Below are positions 15,796-23,386 of a stretch of 23,704 nucleotides of DNA, one piece after another; position 1 is the stretch's first letter; every line of letters starts with the position of its first letter. The stretch lies in NCBI GenBank assembly GCA_001275005.1, contig JWZX01002915.1, positions 1-23,704 of the forward strand. The letters run 5' to 3'. Below the pieces are notes generated by a model. The model was not told where the DNA came from, made no database searches, and saw nothing but the letters and a program-made list of their open reading frames with translations. Source of the DNA: Chrysochromulina tobinii (Eukaryota; Haptophyta; Prymnesiales; Chrysochromulinaceae). The translations under genes were made by a program, and so were the position numbers.

Positions 15796-17066
15796 TCACG
15801 AGAAGAGGGTGAGCTTGCCCCTCGCCTGCAAGTCCCGGTAGATCTCATGCTCCTTCTCGAACCAGTGGACGCTCTCGTCGTTCTCCTTTGGAATCTCGAG
15901 AGCTCTCGAGCAGCTCGGCTTGGGCTTGCCGTAGTAGTGGAAGGGCTGGCACGTGTCGGTCGTGAGGCCGAAGAGACTCACCTGCGGCCATCGGTGCTCA
16001 TCAGTGACAATCAGTCATCATCAACGACAATCAGTCATCATCAACGACCCTCGGTGCTCATCAGCAACCATCAGTCCTACTCAAAAGATCATCAGTGCCC
16101 ATCAGTGCCGATAAGCGGCCATCAGTAGCATGGACGTGTCGGAGGCCCACAAGCCTGATTAGGTAAGGCCGCAAACAGAGCTCTGATTACCTTGCGGCAG
16201 AGCTGCAGCGCCACGACCACTGTGAAGAAGCCAGTCGAAGGGCGCATCTTGGAATTGCCACGCGGCCAGTCGCAACCCTGCTGGGTCGCCGCGCAGAGCG
16301 AGCCGAGGGCGCGGTGGTACACGCTATCGCTCAACAGGAAAATGTCGGTGGACGAGCGATTCCGTTCTCGCTCGCGGCCCATGTGGCGCATGATCGAGGC
16401 GACCGACTTGTCCGAAGCCGGCGTAATGAGACCTATGGGCCGAAGCGAGGCGGGTAGTTTGCGCCGCGCCTGCAAGAACTGGTCCACCATCCCCTCGACG
16501 CCGAAGAAGACATTCAGGTCCGTGCGCGTGCCCACTACCGTCTCGTACCCCTTAGTGAGCAACCAATTCGGGCGCAAGACGACCTCGTGCGCGTCGATGA
16601 GCGCGCCGTGCCGCCGCGCGAGAAGGGAGCCCGAGGCGCCAACCACGGCGCACGTGTCGCACTCGCTCTGGCCGTCGCCGCTCGCGCACAGGCCCTCGCG
16701 CAGCACTCGGCTGAGGTTCGAGGTGCGCGGCAACTGCGCCTCGAACCGCCCGAATTTGGAGGTCTCGAAGGGGTTCTCGTTTCGGAAGACGCGCTGCCGC
16801 TGCATGAGCTCGAGGCTGAAGATGAGTGGCACGGGCTCCGAAGCGGACGCGGGCCGCACGCCCGGCATCGAGCACTTGTACTGGCGCGTCTGCGCCTTGT
16901 AGCACATCTTGTCTTTGCAGGGATGCGCGCTGCCCGGGCAGGGCGGCGGCAGTGTCTTGGGTTTCTCAATCAGCGACTCGTTGAAGGGCACGACCCGCTT
17001 GTGCCTCTTCGTGCTATTATTGCTGTTGTTGAGCGCTTGGCGCTCTCGCGCGCGGCGGGAAGGCAT
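15796..17066 (-). CDS. GT29 sialyltransferase-like protein
   Basis: My model is complement(join(15796..15981, 16191..17066)), 353 residues, normal for the family. Sialyl motif L is at about residues 139-188 (CAVVGASGSLLARRHGALID, later VVLRPNW and GTRTDLNVFF). Motif S spans the splice junction (RPSTGFFTVVVALQLCRK, then VSLFGL). Motif III is FHYYGK, and motif VS is H-x4-E in HWFEKE. Cys139 and Cys290 correspond to the conserved disulfide pair. GT29 enzymes move sialic acid (or KDO-like sugars in plant relatives) from CMP-donors in the Golgi; donor here is unknown. The phase-0 intron restores motif S exactly. Met17066 is preceded by an in-frame TGA at 17084-17082, so the start is supported unless an upstream exon exists. 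The N-terminus is basic and Asn-rich with no signal anchor, unlike typical type II Golgi enzymes. Confidence 0.88.
15982..16190 (-). repeat. GT29 intron (209 nt) with sense-strand CTGATGG repeats
   Basis: On the minus (sense) strand it runs GTAATC...GATGGCCGCAG. It contains CTGATGGCCG, CTGATGGGCA, CTGATGATCT, CTGATGGTTG and CTGATGAGCA, plus two tandem 20-bp units GTTGATGATGACTGATTGTC. Spacing is often 10 or 20 bp. The motif is the one in STT3 introns and again lies on the transcribed gene's sense strand, although this gene is on the opposite DNA strand. Confidence 0.85.
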
Positions 17067-17723
17067 TCCGCCGAGGCCGCCTCACAATGACGCGCCCGCG
17101 ACAGCGGAATTGACTTCTATCTTAAATTGGCTGACCTATTTGCCTGTGGAAAGCCCAGCGAGACTCGAAACGAGCCTCTCAGCCCTACGCAGGCAAAAGC
17201 ACCCTCTGCGAGCACTCCGGCGGGGCCGGCGCGAAGGTGGGCCGCTGTCGCCTCCCACGCTGGCGCGTCGGGCCGCCTGGCGCGTGATTTCGATCCAGCA
17301 GGCTCCCATGCTCCGTCTCACCCTCGCATCCCGTGCACGTGCGCCTCTGCGCAGCTTCACAGGGCTCAGCATTCATCAGTTATCGATGGGTACGCGTGTG
17401 TTGAGCATCGTGGGAGCGCTGTATCAGTGGAGTCGTGAGACCGACGTCGAGAACAACGAGGAGATGCAGTCGCCGAATGGCGATGCCCGCTTCCTCTCCA
17501 GCTCGGCCGTGCACAAATCGTTATCTGCATGGGTCGCTGATGACATCAACGAGGTCCAGTGTTCGTGCCGTCTCACTTTGCGAGGGTCGAAACGGCGTCC
17601 CGTCGGTTCAAATTCACGAGACAAGAATTCGACGGTGTGAGCGCCGCACCCGCCGCAGCGCCACGTCGTGTCTCGTGTGAATTAAACCATTGGCTGTGAA
17701 AGCTGCCGATCGGGCGCGCTTGC
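17067..17723. other. Intergenic region upstream of the GT29 gene
   Basis: No gene could be supported. Frames on both strands are Arg/Ser/Ala-rich with no family signal. On the minus strand a good acceptor-like CTTTCCACAG lies near 17150, which could end an upstream exon's intron, but the following frame meets a stop before the GT29 ATG. Confidence 0.4.
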
Positions 17724-17808
17724 GTGTGTCGTTCTGAGCTGACCTTTCACAACCTGTCAGCATTCAACATCCAGCTCATTCTGTCTGTGCATCATCGGGC
17801 TTTCGGGC

Positions 17809-18204
17809 TTGATCCATGTGCCCATGGACTGCGCACTATACGACACGGAGGACATGTGCTTCACTGGCCCCATGCAAGTGCAGTGGATTGGCCAGCTTCT
17901 CCAAGAGACCGCTGCACAGTTTGTGCTGCATGCAGACGGCAAGCACAAGCTGGAAGCCAGAGCCGTACAGAGCGGGCTGATATCTCGGGCGGTGATCCCA
18001 ACAGAGACCAATCGTATCGAGTGTGCTGTTATCTGCGGGCTAGATGTGGCGCTCCCATGCGCGAGGGCAGGGCACGGTGCCGAAGGGGATGGCATGGCTT
18101 CGGCGGGCATGGCTTGGCACGGCGGCGAGACGCACGGGCTGCATGGGGATGGGGAGCGGCAGGCGGGCTGGCACGGCAGTGGAATCGATGCGGCTGGACT
18201 TTGA
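17809..18204 (+). pseudogene. Possible transposase-like remnant
   Basis: The first 45 residues of this open frame read as real protein (MCFTGPMQVQWIGQLLQETA, then QFVLHADGKHKL). A phrase of the form (V/L)H-x-DG-(K/T)-x-KL is, from memory, typical of the start of the catalytic region of MULE-like transposases in algal and dinoflagellate genomes, with Asp as first acidic residue. The rest of the frame degenerates into a GGCATGG-type repetitive stretch (about 18080-18180), and the expected continuation is absent. I treat it as a possible fragment only. Confidence 0.28.
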
Positions 18205-18229
18205 GAAGCTGGCTGGCATCTGCGAAGCT

Positions 18230-18600
18230 GTTGTCTGCGTCAAGAGGATCCAGCCTGGACGGGCTCTTCAACGATGCGAAGGGATCGTCGAACCGGCTGA
18301 ATCTCCTGGTCCAGGGTGTCACGGTTATACAGCTTTTGGAGAATGGTTTGCGTCCACAGTATCTCTACATGAAAACCTCCTCTGGTGGTTGGGATGCTCT
18401 CGGGGTCACTTACAACAAAGACCTATCAACATCGAACGTGAGGGCAAATATGCCCGATTCGGGTAGGCTTGGGGGCTTCGTCGTGCAAGCGAGACTCATT
18501 GCTGGAGCTACGATGGATCGCAATGGTGTTCCAGGTCGGCCTTGCACGCGACTTCAAGCTGTTTCGGAACTTGGGGCAACTTGTTCTGTATGTGCTTGGC
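18230..18600 (+). other. Coding-like fragments, frame uncertain
   Basis: Two plus-strand frames alternate in looking like protein. One gives SSLDGLFNDAKGSSNRLNLL and VTVIQLLENGLRPQYLYMKT (about 18250-18380). Another gives LLELRWIAMVFQVGLARDFK and LFRNLGQLVLYVLGLPQ (about 18495-18610). They may be exons or decayed coding sequence. No family is recognised. Confidence 0.25.
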
Positions 18601-18609
18601 CTGCCGCAA

Positions 18610-18685
18610 GGAGGAGAGTGTTTGCAAGGAGGAGAGTGTTTACGAACGGAGGAGAGTGTTTGCAAGGAGGAGAGTGTTTACGAAC
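18610..18685 (+). repeat. 38-bp minisatellite, two dimers
   Basis: The dimer GGAGGAGAGTGTTTGCAA (18 bp) plus GGAGGAGAGTGTTTACGAAC (20 bp) occurs twice in perfect tandem. The 38-bp dimer is not a multiple of three. Confidence 0.92.
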
Positions 18686-18761
18686 GTGATCCATGCCTGG
18701 CGACGTGGCTAGGACACGCACTGACCACTGAGCAGGGTGGATCTAATTTCGTTTCACATAG

Positions 18762-18953
18762 CTGGACGAATTCCAGCTCTCATGCTCATGGTACACCCGG
18801 TGCCAAGTGTGGACAACTTGGGCACGCCGGCTCTTCATACTCTCAAAGGAGAGATTGATGGATCCACACCCAGATCGCTCCGATTACTGCTCGATCACCT
18901 GCACCATCTTGGCCGCCTGGTTGGAGGATCCCATCAGAGGTTGGCACAACAGG
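18762..18953 (+). other. Candidate 64-codon exon
   Basis: After an acceptor-like GTTTCACATAG there is an open stretch with strong protein character: LDEFQLSCSWYTRCQVWTTW, LFILSKERLMDPHPDRSDYC, TCTILAAWLEDPIRGWHNR. It is followed at 18954 by GTGCGTGAC, which fits the donors of this window, and shortly by an in-frame stop. Trp and Cys content is far above chance frames. The gene it would belong to, and the next exon, are not resolved. Confidence 0.35.
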
Positions 18954-19087
18954 GTGCGTGACAGATGAGGACGCAGTTCAATCCCAGGCTCGTGACGGAC
19001 ATCCCGCTCTCCCAGGGCACAATGAACATTGCCGTGCTCCCAGCCATGGCAGCTCCCGGCCATGGCAGCGGACGATGCGACGGCAGC

Positions 19088-19360
19088 GACGGCAGCAGAC
19101 ACATAACAGACACAGCACGTTAACGAGCAGATGCCGCAGCGGGAGCAGCACCTGCTGCCTGCAACCAGCTAAAGGCGAGGTGCCTGCAACCAGCTAAAGG
19201 CGCTCCTCAACAGGCACGTCGACGAATTCGATGTGCGACGGCAGCAGACACATAACAGACACAGCACGTTAACGAGCAGATGCCGCAGCGGGAGCAGCAC
19301 CTGCTGCCTGCAACCAGCTAAAGGCGCTCCTCAACAGGCACGTCGACGAATTCGATGTGC
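19088..19360 (+). repeat. Tandem duplication of 149 and 124 bp
   Basis: The segment 19088-19236 is repeated at 19237-19360 almost perfectly. The only large difference is an internal 25-bp duplication (TGCCTGCAACCAGCTAAAGG core) present in copy 1 and single in copy 2. Both copies end GACGAATTCGATGTGC. The 25-bp difference means that only one path through the two copies can keep a frame. Confidence 0.92.
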
Positions 19361-19621
19361 GCGATGGCGTCGCGATCCTCGACATCGCCTCGGACAATCT
19401 TCTCGGCGGCGAATTCGAAGCGGACTTCAGGCTACAATTTGCATGCAGCACAAGAAGGGCGTGTGCTGATCCTCACGTCCTCCGTCAAGCTCACCACGCA
19501 CATGTTCGAGAACATGTGCATGGGCAGCTCCATCATGTCGCTTGACCACAATGAGCGGAGCATGAAGAGGAGCAGCGGTGCAGACTCTGCCACTAAAAGC
19601 CCAGGACCGTACATATTGTAA
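19315..19621 (+). pseudogene. Coding-like block with a +1 frame change
   Basis: From 19315 one frame reads QLKALLNRHVDEFDVRDGVA, ILDIASDNLLGGEFEADFRL. Near 19430-19440 the protein-like signal moves one base forward and reads YNLHAAQEGRVLILTSSVKL, TTHMFENMCMGSSIMSLDHN, to a TAA at 19619-19621. There is no acceptable intron at the switch. The start of the block lies inside the tandem duplication. It may be the 3' end of a damaged gene. No family is recognised. Confidence 0.33.
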
Positions 19622-19715
19622 GGGCGGCCCTCGAAGCTTGAACATGCTCCTATAAGCAGCCCAGCTTTCGATCCCGCACCTTCCCCCCAAAAACCTCGTC
19701 TCCCCCACTTCCCCC

Positions 19716-19762
19716 CATGTACCGGTACATGTCTTTTTACCGGTACATGTCTTTACCGGTAC
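19716..19762 (+). promoter_or_regulatory. ACCGGTACATGT array before the 736-residue ORF
   Basis: ATGTACCGGTACATGTC is followed by GTCTTTTTACCGGT (19731-19744) and GTCTTTACCGGT (19749-19760), each followed by ACATGTC. The 14-mer is identical to the one upstream of the gene at 3338. The array runs directly into the first ATG (19763), which is itself part of the last ACATGTC unit. Regulatory function is inferred. Confidence 0.45.
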
Positions 19763-21973
19763 ATGTCCTGTCGACAGTATAACCTCAACGCAATTGTCAC
19801 TGCGTGCGCAAACTTGGGCCTCTCTGCCTCAATGGCCTGGTTGACGGACGCCCCATCACCCACGTCGGGTTCGCGTCCGCCCCCGCCGTGGGGCGTTTTG
19901 CTCGACGGTACGCCACCGTACGACGGCGAGCTCATCGTCGATTCGCTGCGTGCCGAGCTCGAGCGCGAGTGGGCAGCGTTGCTCGATGCGCAGGCAGCGC
20001 TGCTGGCAAGTGCCGCCAAGCCGGTGGCCGGCGAGCTGGAGCCGTCGGCGCTGTCAGACACTTGGCTGCGTGAACCGCTCCAGCTTGCGCTGGGCTCCGT
20101 CGACGCGGAGGAGGCGCGCTGGCGCGAGGCGGCCTTGGCCTTGGAGGCGCGTTGGCGGGCCGAGATGCATGCGATGACCGAGCGGTGGCGCGCCGAGGAC
20201 GAGGCGCGGCTGCGGGCGACGCTCGAGGAGGCCGGGCACGAGGGGCGGCGGCGTGAGCAGCTGCTCGCCACCCTCGCCTCCAAGCCGCGCCGCGGCTGGG
20301 CGCGGCTGCTCGAAGCTGCAGGGCTGCGGCGCATCGGCGCTATGCGCGTCGCGTGCGCGTGGCGGGACACCTGCCTCGCCTGCCAGAGCGCGGGCGCGGC
20401 GCCCGGCGTGGCGCCAGGATCGTCGTGCGCGGCGGGAAGGCCCAGCACCGCGGCGGGCGTGGGCGCGCCTCCACTCCACAGCAGCAGCAGCAGCAGCAGC
20501 AGCTGCCGTCTCGGCGGCGGCCTCGCCTCGCCGATCCTTCGCGCTAGTTGGCTGTCTGCGCTCGTGTGGACACTGCAGCGGGAGGCAGCGGCAGCGCGCG
20601 CGGAGGCGCAAGCGGCGCGCGTGACAGCGGCCGCTGGGCGCACGCGGAAGTCCGACGTGGGCGTTGCTGTGAACGTTGCTGTGAACGGCGAGGGCGTTAC
20701 AGGCGACTCTGAGGACGACATGGCGGCGGCGGACGAGGAGGAGGACGAGGAAGAGGAGGCCGAAGCTGCGGAGGCGGAGGCGGCAGTGAACGGCGGTGGG
20801 CCCGCTTGGGAGGGTGACGTGGGAGATGCGATCTCCGAGGCCCTCGAGCGTGCCTACGCTGCCCACATCACCCATGCTCTCCACGTCGAGCAGGCTACGA
20901 CACCCATGCAGGCGACGCACTTACCGAGCGGAGGCAGCGGTGGCAACAGTAGCCGCCGTGTCAGCGGCGTCGGCGCCGGTGGCGTCGGCGTCGGTGGCGT
21001 CGGCGGTGGCGTCGTCGTCGGCGGCGGTGGCGTCGGCGAGGCCGAGGCGGTCGCGGTCGGCTTCCCCCACGGAGCGGCGCTCTGCTTGCTACTGATGCTG
21101 ATCGGTGACGCGAGTGCCGAGGAGCGCCTCGCCGCCCTGACGGAGCACTGGATCTTGGCTGACGAAACTCTGCCGGGGCTGTTACCGCACCGGCGCATGC
21201 ATCGGATCGTGACTGACGAAACTCTGCCGGGGCCGTTACCGCACCAGCGCCGCCCTCGGGACGCCGGCGACGTGGGTGAGCCCCCTCTGACGTACGTGGA
21301 GCAGCTGCATCTGCTCTCGCACGTGAGAGCGGCGGCGACGATGGCGGTGGTGGCGGCGGCATCGCTCGCACACAAGGGGACGAGGATGGCACGCGAGCCA
21401 GCGTCGCCTACCGGTGGCGCTCGGGGCGGCGCATACCTATCGCCTCAGGCGCTGCTGTCGCCGCCGCCGCCGCCGCCGCCGCCGCTGACACCCTCGCCAT
21501 CAGATGCAGGAAGCAGCAGGAGCAGCAGTAGCGTCATCCAGTACGTGGGCAGTGGCAGCGGGTTCGCCGCCGCCGCCGCTCAGGCCGCCACCGCGCTGGC
21601 CAGCAGTATCACCATGGACGCCCAGGACGACGCGTCGGCGCATGCCCTGATCGCCGCCGAGGCAACGGCCGAGCTGTTGCAGATTCTCTCTCAACGGCCC
21701 GACACGTGGGCGGTCTCGCCCCCAGGCGTGCGCCAGTTCCTTTTATGGCTCGCTGCGACTGAGGCGGCTGTGGGCGAGGTGCTCGCGGGCAGCACGGAGC
21801 TCGCCTCGGCCATAGGCGCAGCGTCGGGCGCACCGCAACCGCACGCACCCGAGAATGGCGAGTGGACGCTGCTCGGGCACGCGGCGCGTATGCTGCGTGA
21901 ACAAGTGACGCCGCTCCTCGCTGGCACCGTGGCCGAGTTCGTCGGGCCGTACGTGCATGCGGGCTTGACGTAG
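19763..21973 (+). CDS. Unknown Ala-rich, low-complexity protein
   Basis: One long intact frame with strong GC3 bias encodes 736 residues. I recognise no family. About residues 50-195 are Glu/Arg/Ala-rich and likely helical or coiled coil (WREAALALEARWRAEMHAMT). Then follow a Ser8 run from CAG/AGC repeats (near 20480), an acidic run (DEEEDEEEEAEAAEAE), a Gly/Val repeat (VGAGGVGVGGVGGGVVV), an in-frame 54-bp duplication encoding DETLPG(L/P)LPH twice (first unit from 21159, second from 21213), and a Pro run. The last 140 residues (LIAAEATAELLQILSQRPDT, FLLWLAATEAAVGEVLAG) look like a folded helical domain. The ATG at 19763 lies inside the promoter-like array; Met24 (19832) is the more conservative start. 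Confidence 0.6.
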   Translation: MSCRQYNLNAIVTACANLGLSASMAWLTDAPSPTSGSRPPPPWGVLLDGTPPYDGELIVDSLRAELEREWAALLDAQAALLASAAKPVAGELEPSALSDTWLREPLQLALGSVDAEEARWREAALALEARWRAEMHAMTERWRAEDEARLRATLEEAGHEGRRREQLLATLASKPRRGWARLLEAAGLRRIGAMRVACAWRDTCLACQSAGAAPGVAPGSSCAAGRPSTAAGVGAPPLHSSSSSSSSCRLGGGLASPILRASWLSALVWTLQREAAAARAEAQAARVTAAAGRTRKSDVGVAVNVAVNGEGVTGDSEDDMAAADEEEDEEEEAEAAEAEAAVNGGGPAWEGDVGDAISEALERAYAAHITHALHVEQATTPMQATHLPSGGSGGNSSRRVSGVGAGGVGVGGVGGGVVVGGGGVGEAEAVAVGFPHGAALCLLLMLIGDASAEERLAALTEHWILADETLPGLLPHRRMHRIVTDETLPGPLPHQRRPRDAGDVGEPPLTYVEQLHLLSHVRAAATMAVVAAASLAHKGTRMAREPASPTGGARGGAYLSPQALLSPPPPPPPPLTPSPSDAGSSRSSSSVIQYVGSGSGFAAAAAQAATALASSITMDAQDDASAHALIAAEATAELLQILSQRPDTWAVSPPGVRQFLLWLAATEAAVGEVLAGSTELASAIGAASGAPQPHAPENGEWTLLGHAARMLREQVTPLLAGTVAEFVGPYVHAGLT

Positions 21974-22230
21974 CCGCGGCGGCCAGCGCTACGCTACGGC
22001 TGTGTAGCTACCACCTACCGACCGGTACGTTTCCGTGTCCAAGCCGCACCATATGCGTTATGCTCGCTGATGCACATCCCTTCCAGGGATAATCTGGAGT
22101 GGGTCGAGAATATTTCTACCAGAGGCCCTCCGCTCACGTGAACAAACTAACTCTCATACATCCACGACCTGTCTTCTCTGAGTCCTGCGTCCATCTAATC
22201 GCAAATCCGAAATCGGTGGGAGCCTTCGAA
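21974..22230. other. Convergent intergenic region
   Basis: This short region separates the 3' ends of the plus-strand unknown gene and the minus-strand predicted myristoylated gene. It contains one more CCGACCGGTACG at about 22018-22029. No gene is visible. Confidence 0.45.
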
Positions 22231-23304
22231 TCACGATGGGGGAGCCGCCGTCCAGTGCGCCTCCCAGTCTGCGCCGTAGCAGTCCTCAAACTCCTGCCGT
22301 GTGTAAGCGCACCCGTCGGACGCATCGATGCGCTTCTCGGGGGGAGCCGCCGCCCAGCACGCCTCCCAGTCTGCGCCGTAGCAGTCCTCAAACTCCTGCC
22401 GTGTGTACAGACACCCGTCGGACGCATCCAACCGCCTCTCGTCGCTGCTGTCTGTGTGCGTAGGCGCGCCGTCGCCGTTAGGGTCTTCCTCGGGCGGCGG
22501 CTGCTCGTAGCCATCAGGGTAGCCGTTAGGGTAGCCGTTAGGGTCTTCCTCGGGCGGTGGCAGCTCGTAGCCGCCTCCGTCGGCAGCGACGGGGGCGGCG
22601 CCGTTGTCGCCGTCGTATCCCTGCATGCTCTCGTACTGCTGGTTCGTCAAATAGGCCGCCTCCGGGTCGGGCGCCACGTGCTTCTCGATGTAGTCGCGCT
22701 TGTAGCCTGGCGCGTACGACGAGAGGAAGGTCACGGTCACCTGCTGCCCTGCGCCCTTGGCTGGCACGCGAGGCCCCGGCCCCACCTTATGAGCCTGCAC
22801 GTACATGTACGGCACCGGCTGGAGCGCCGAGGTGGGCACTTCGAAGAAGAAGCCCTGCACGCCGTGCGACTCATACACCGCGCGCCTCGCGCACGTGATC
22901 GAGAGCATGATCTCAGGCGCCGTGATAGGCGCACCCGCCGCGCCCGGGCGATTGTGCTTGCCGGCTTGCCGAACGTCCTTCACCGCCTTCTTCGCAGCGG
23001 TCGCGGGCGGCGGCGGCTGCGGCACGGGCGCGGGCGCGGGCGCGGGTGCCGGCGCATCCACGTAGTCCCAATCGAGGCCCGCGAGCACGTAGTTGCCCGT
23101 CTCGTCGACCATGTACTCGCCCGAGTACTCGTCTACGGCGTACGTGACGCCATCGGCGAACACGTAGTTGCCCTCCTCATCGTAGACGTAGTCTCCCTCC
23201 TCCGTGATGGCGTATCCCATGTAGTGGCGCGCGCCCGTATGCGTCCATCCATACTCGGAACGCACCTGCTCCACGGCCTTCTTCTTCGACTGCGAGCCGC
23301 CCAT
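22231..23304 (-). CDS. Predicted N-myristoylated protein with C-terminal DASDG repeats
   Basis: The frame opens at 23313, but the second Met (23304) gives MGGSQSKKK, a textbook N-myristoylation signal (Gly2, Ser6) with a following basic patch for membrane binding, so I choose 23304 (357 residues). The N-terminal 80 residues repeat an acidic/Tyr pattern (EGDYVYDEEGNYVFADG, GEYMVDETGNYVLAG). An Ala-Pro/Pro linker follows, then a compact middle (EIMLSITCARRAVYESHGVQ, FFFEVPTSALQPVPYMYVQA). A Tyr/Pro/Glu-rich segment with a PPPEEDPNG repeat comes next. The end has two 34-residue-offset copies of (L/I)DASDGC(L/A)YTRQEFEDCYGADWEA. Similar short DxxDG-YTxxEFxxYYG motifs occur, as I recall, in many algal proteins without known function. 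The likely role is a membrane-tethered scaffold, an inference. Confidence 0.78.
   Translation of the reverse strand: MGGSQSKKKAVEQVRSEYGWTHTGARHYMGYAITEEGDYVYDEEGNYVFADGVTYAVDEYSGEYMVDETGNYVLAGLDWDYVDAPAPAPAPAPVPQPPPPATAAKKAVKDVRQAGKHNRPGAAGAPITAPEIMLSITCARRAVYESHGVQGFFFEVPTSALQPVPYMYVQAHKVGPGPRVPAKGAGQQVTVTFLSSYAPGYKRDYIEKHVAPDPEAAYLTNQQYESMQGYDGDNGAAPVAADGGGYELPPPEEDPNGYPNGYPDGYEQPPPEEDPNGDGAPTHTDSSDERRLDASDGCLYTRQEFEDCYGADWEACWAAAPPEKRIDASDGCAYTRQEFEDCYGADWEAHWTAAPPS
22237..22434 (-). repeat. 102-bp in-frame tandem repeat in the predicted myristoylated protein
   Basis: Two near-identical copies (22336-22434 and 22237-22332) encode the DASDGC-YTRQEFEDCYGADWEA module. Shared DNA includes the plus-strand block GCGCCGTAGCAGTCCTCAAA. 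The period of 102 bp (34 codons) keeps the frame, so unit gain or loss is tolerated. Confidence 0.9.
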
Positions 23305-23386
23305 CCGGACCACCGAGGGCGCTGGGTGTAGGCGGCACTCGCCACAGCGCCAGCCAACCCTCCTTCAGCGAGGAGCAACACCGACG

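Noticed and set aside
16909-17640. Plus-strand ORF with a hydrophobic Leu run (CLFVLLLLLL) over the start of the GT29 gene
   Set aside because: The Leu run is the antisense of the Asn-rich N-terminus of the GT29-like protein; the rest has no coding character.
19753-20920. Minus-strand ORFs (322 and 288 residues) opposite the 736-residue protein
   Set aside because: They are Ser/Arg/Ala-rich shadows; the plus frame is longest and has the stronger codon-position GC bias.
22099-23331. 410-residue plus-strand ORF opposite the predicted myristoylated protein gene
   Set aside because: It is Val/Arg/Leu/His-rich as expected for antisense of an acidic, Tyr-rich protein, and the minus strand has the myristoylation start and in-frame repeats.
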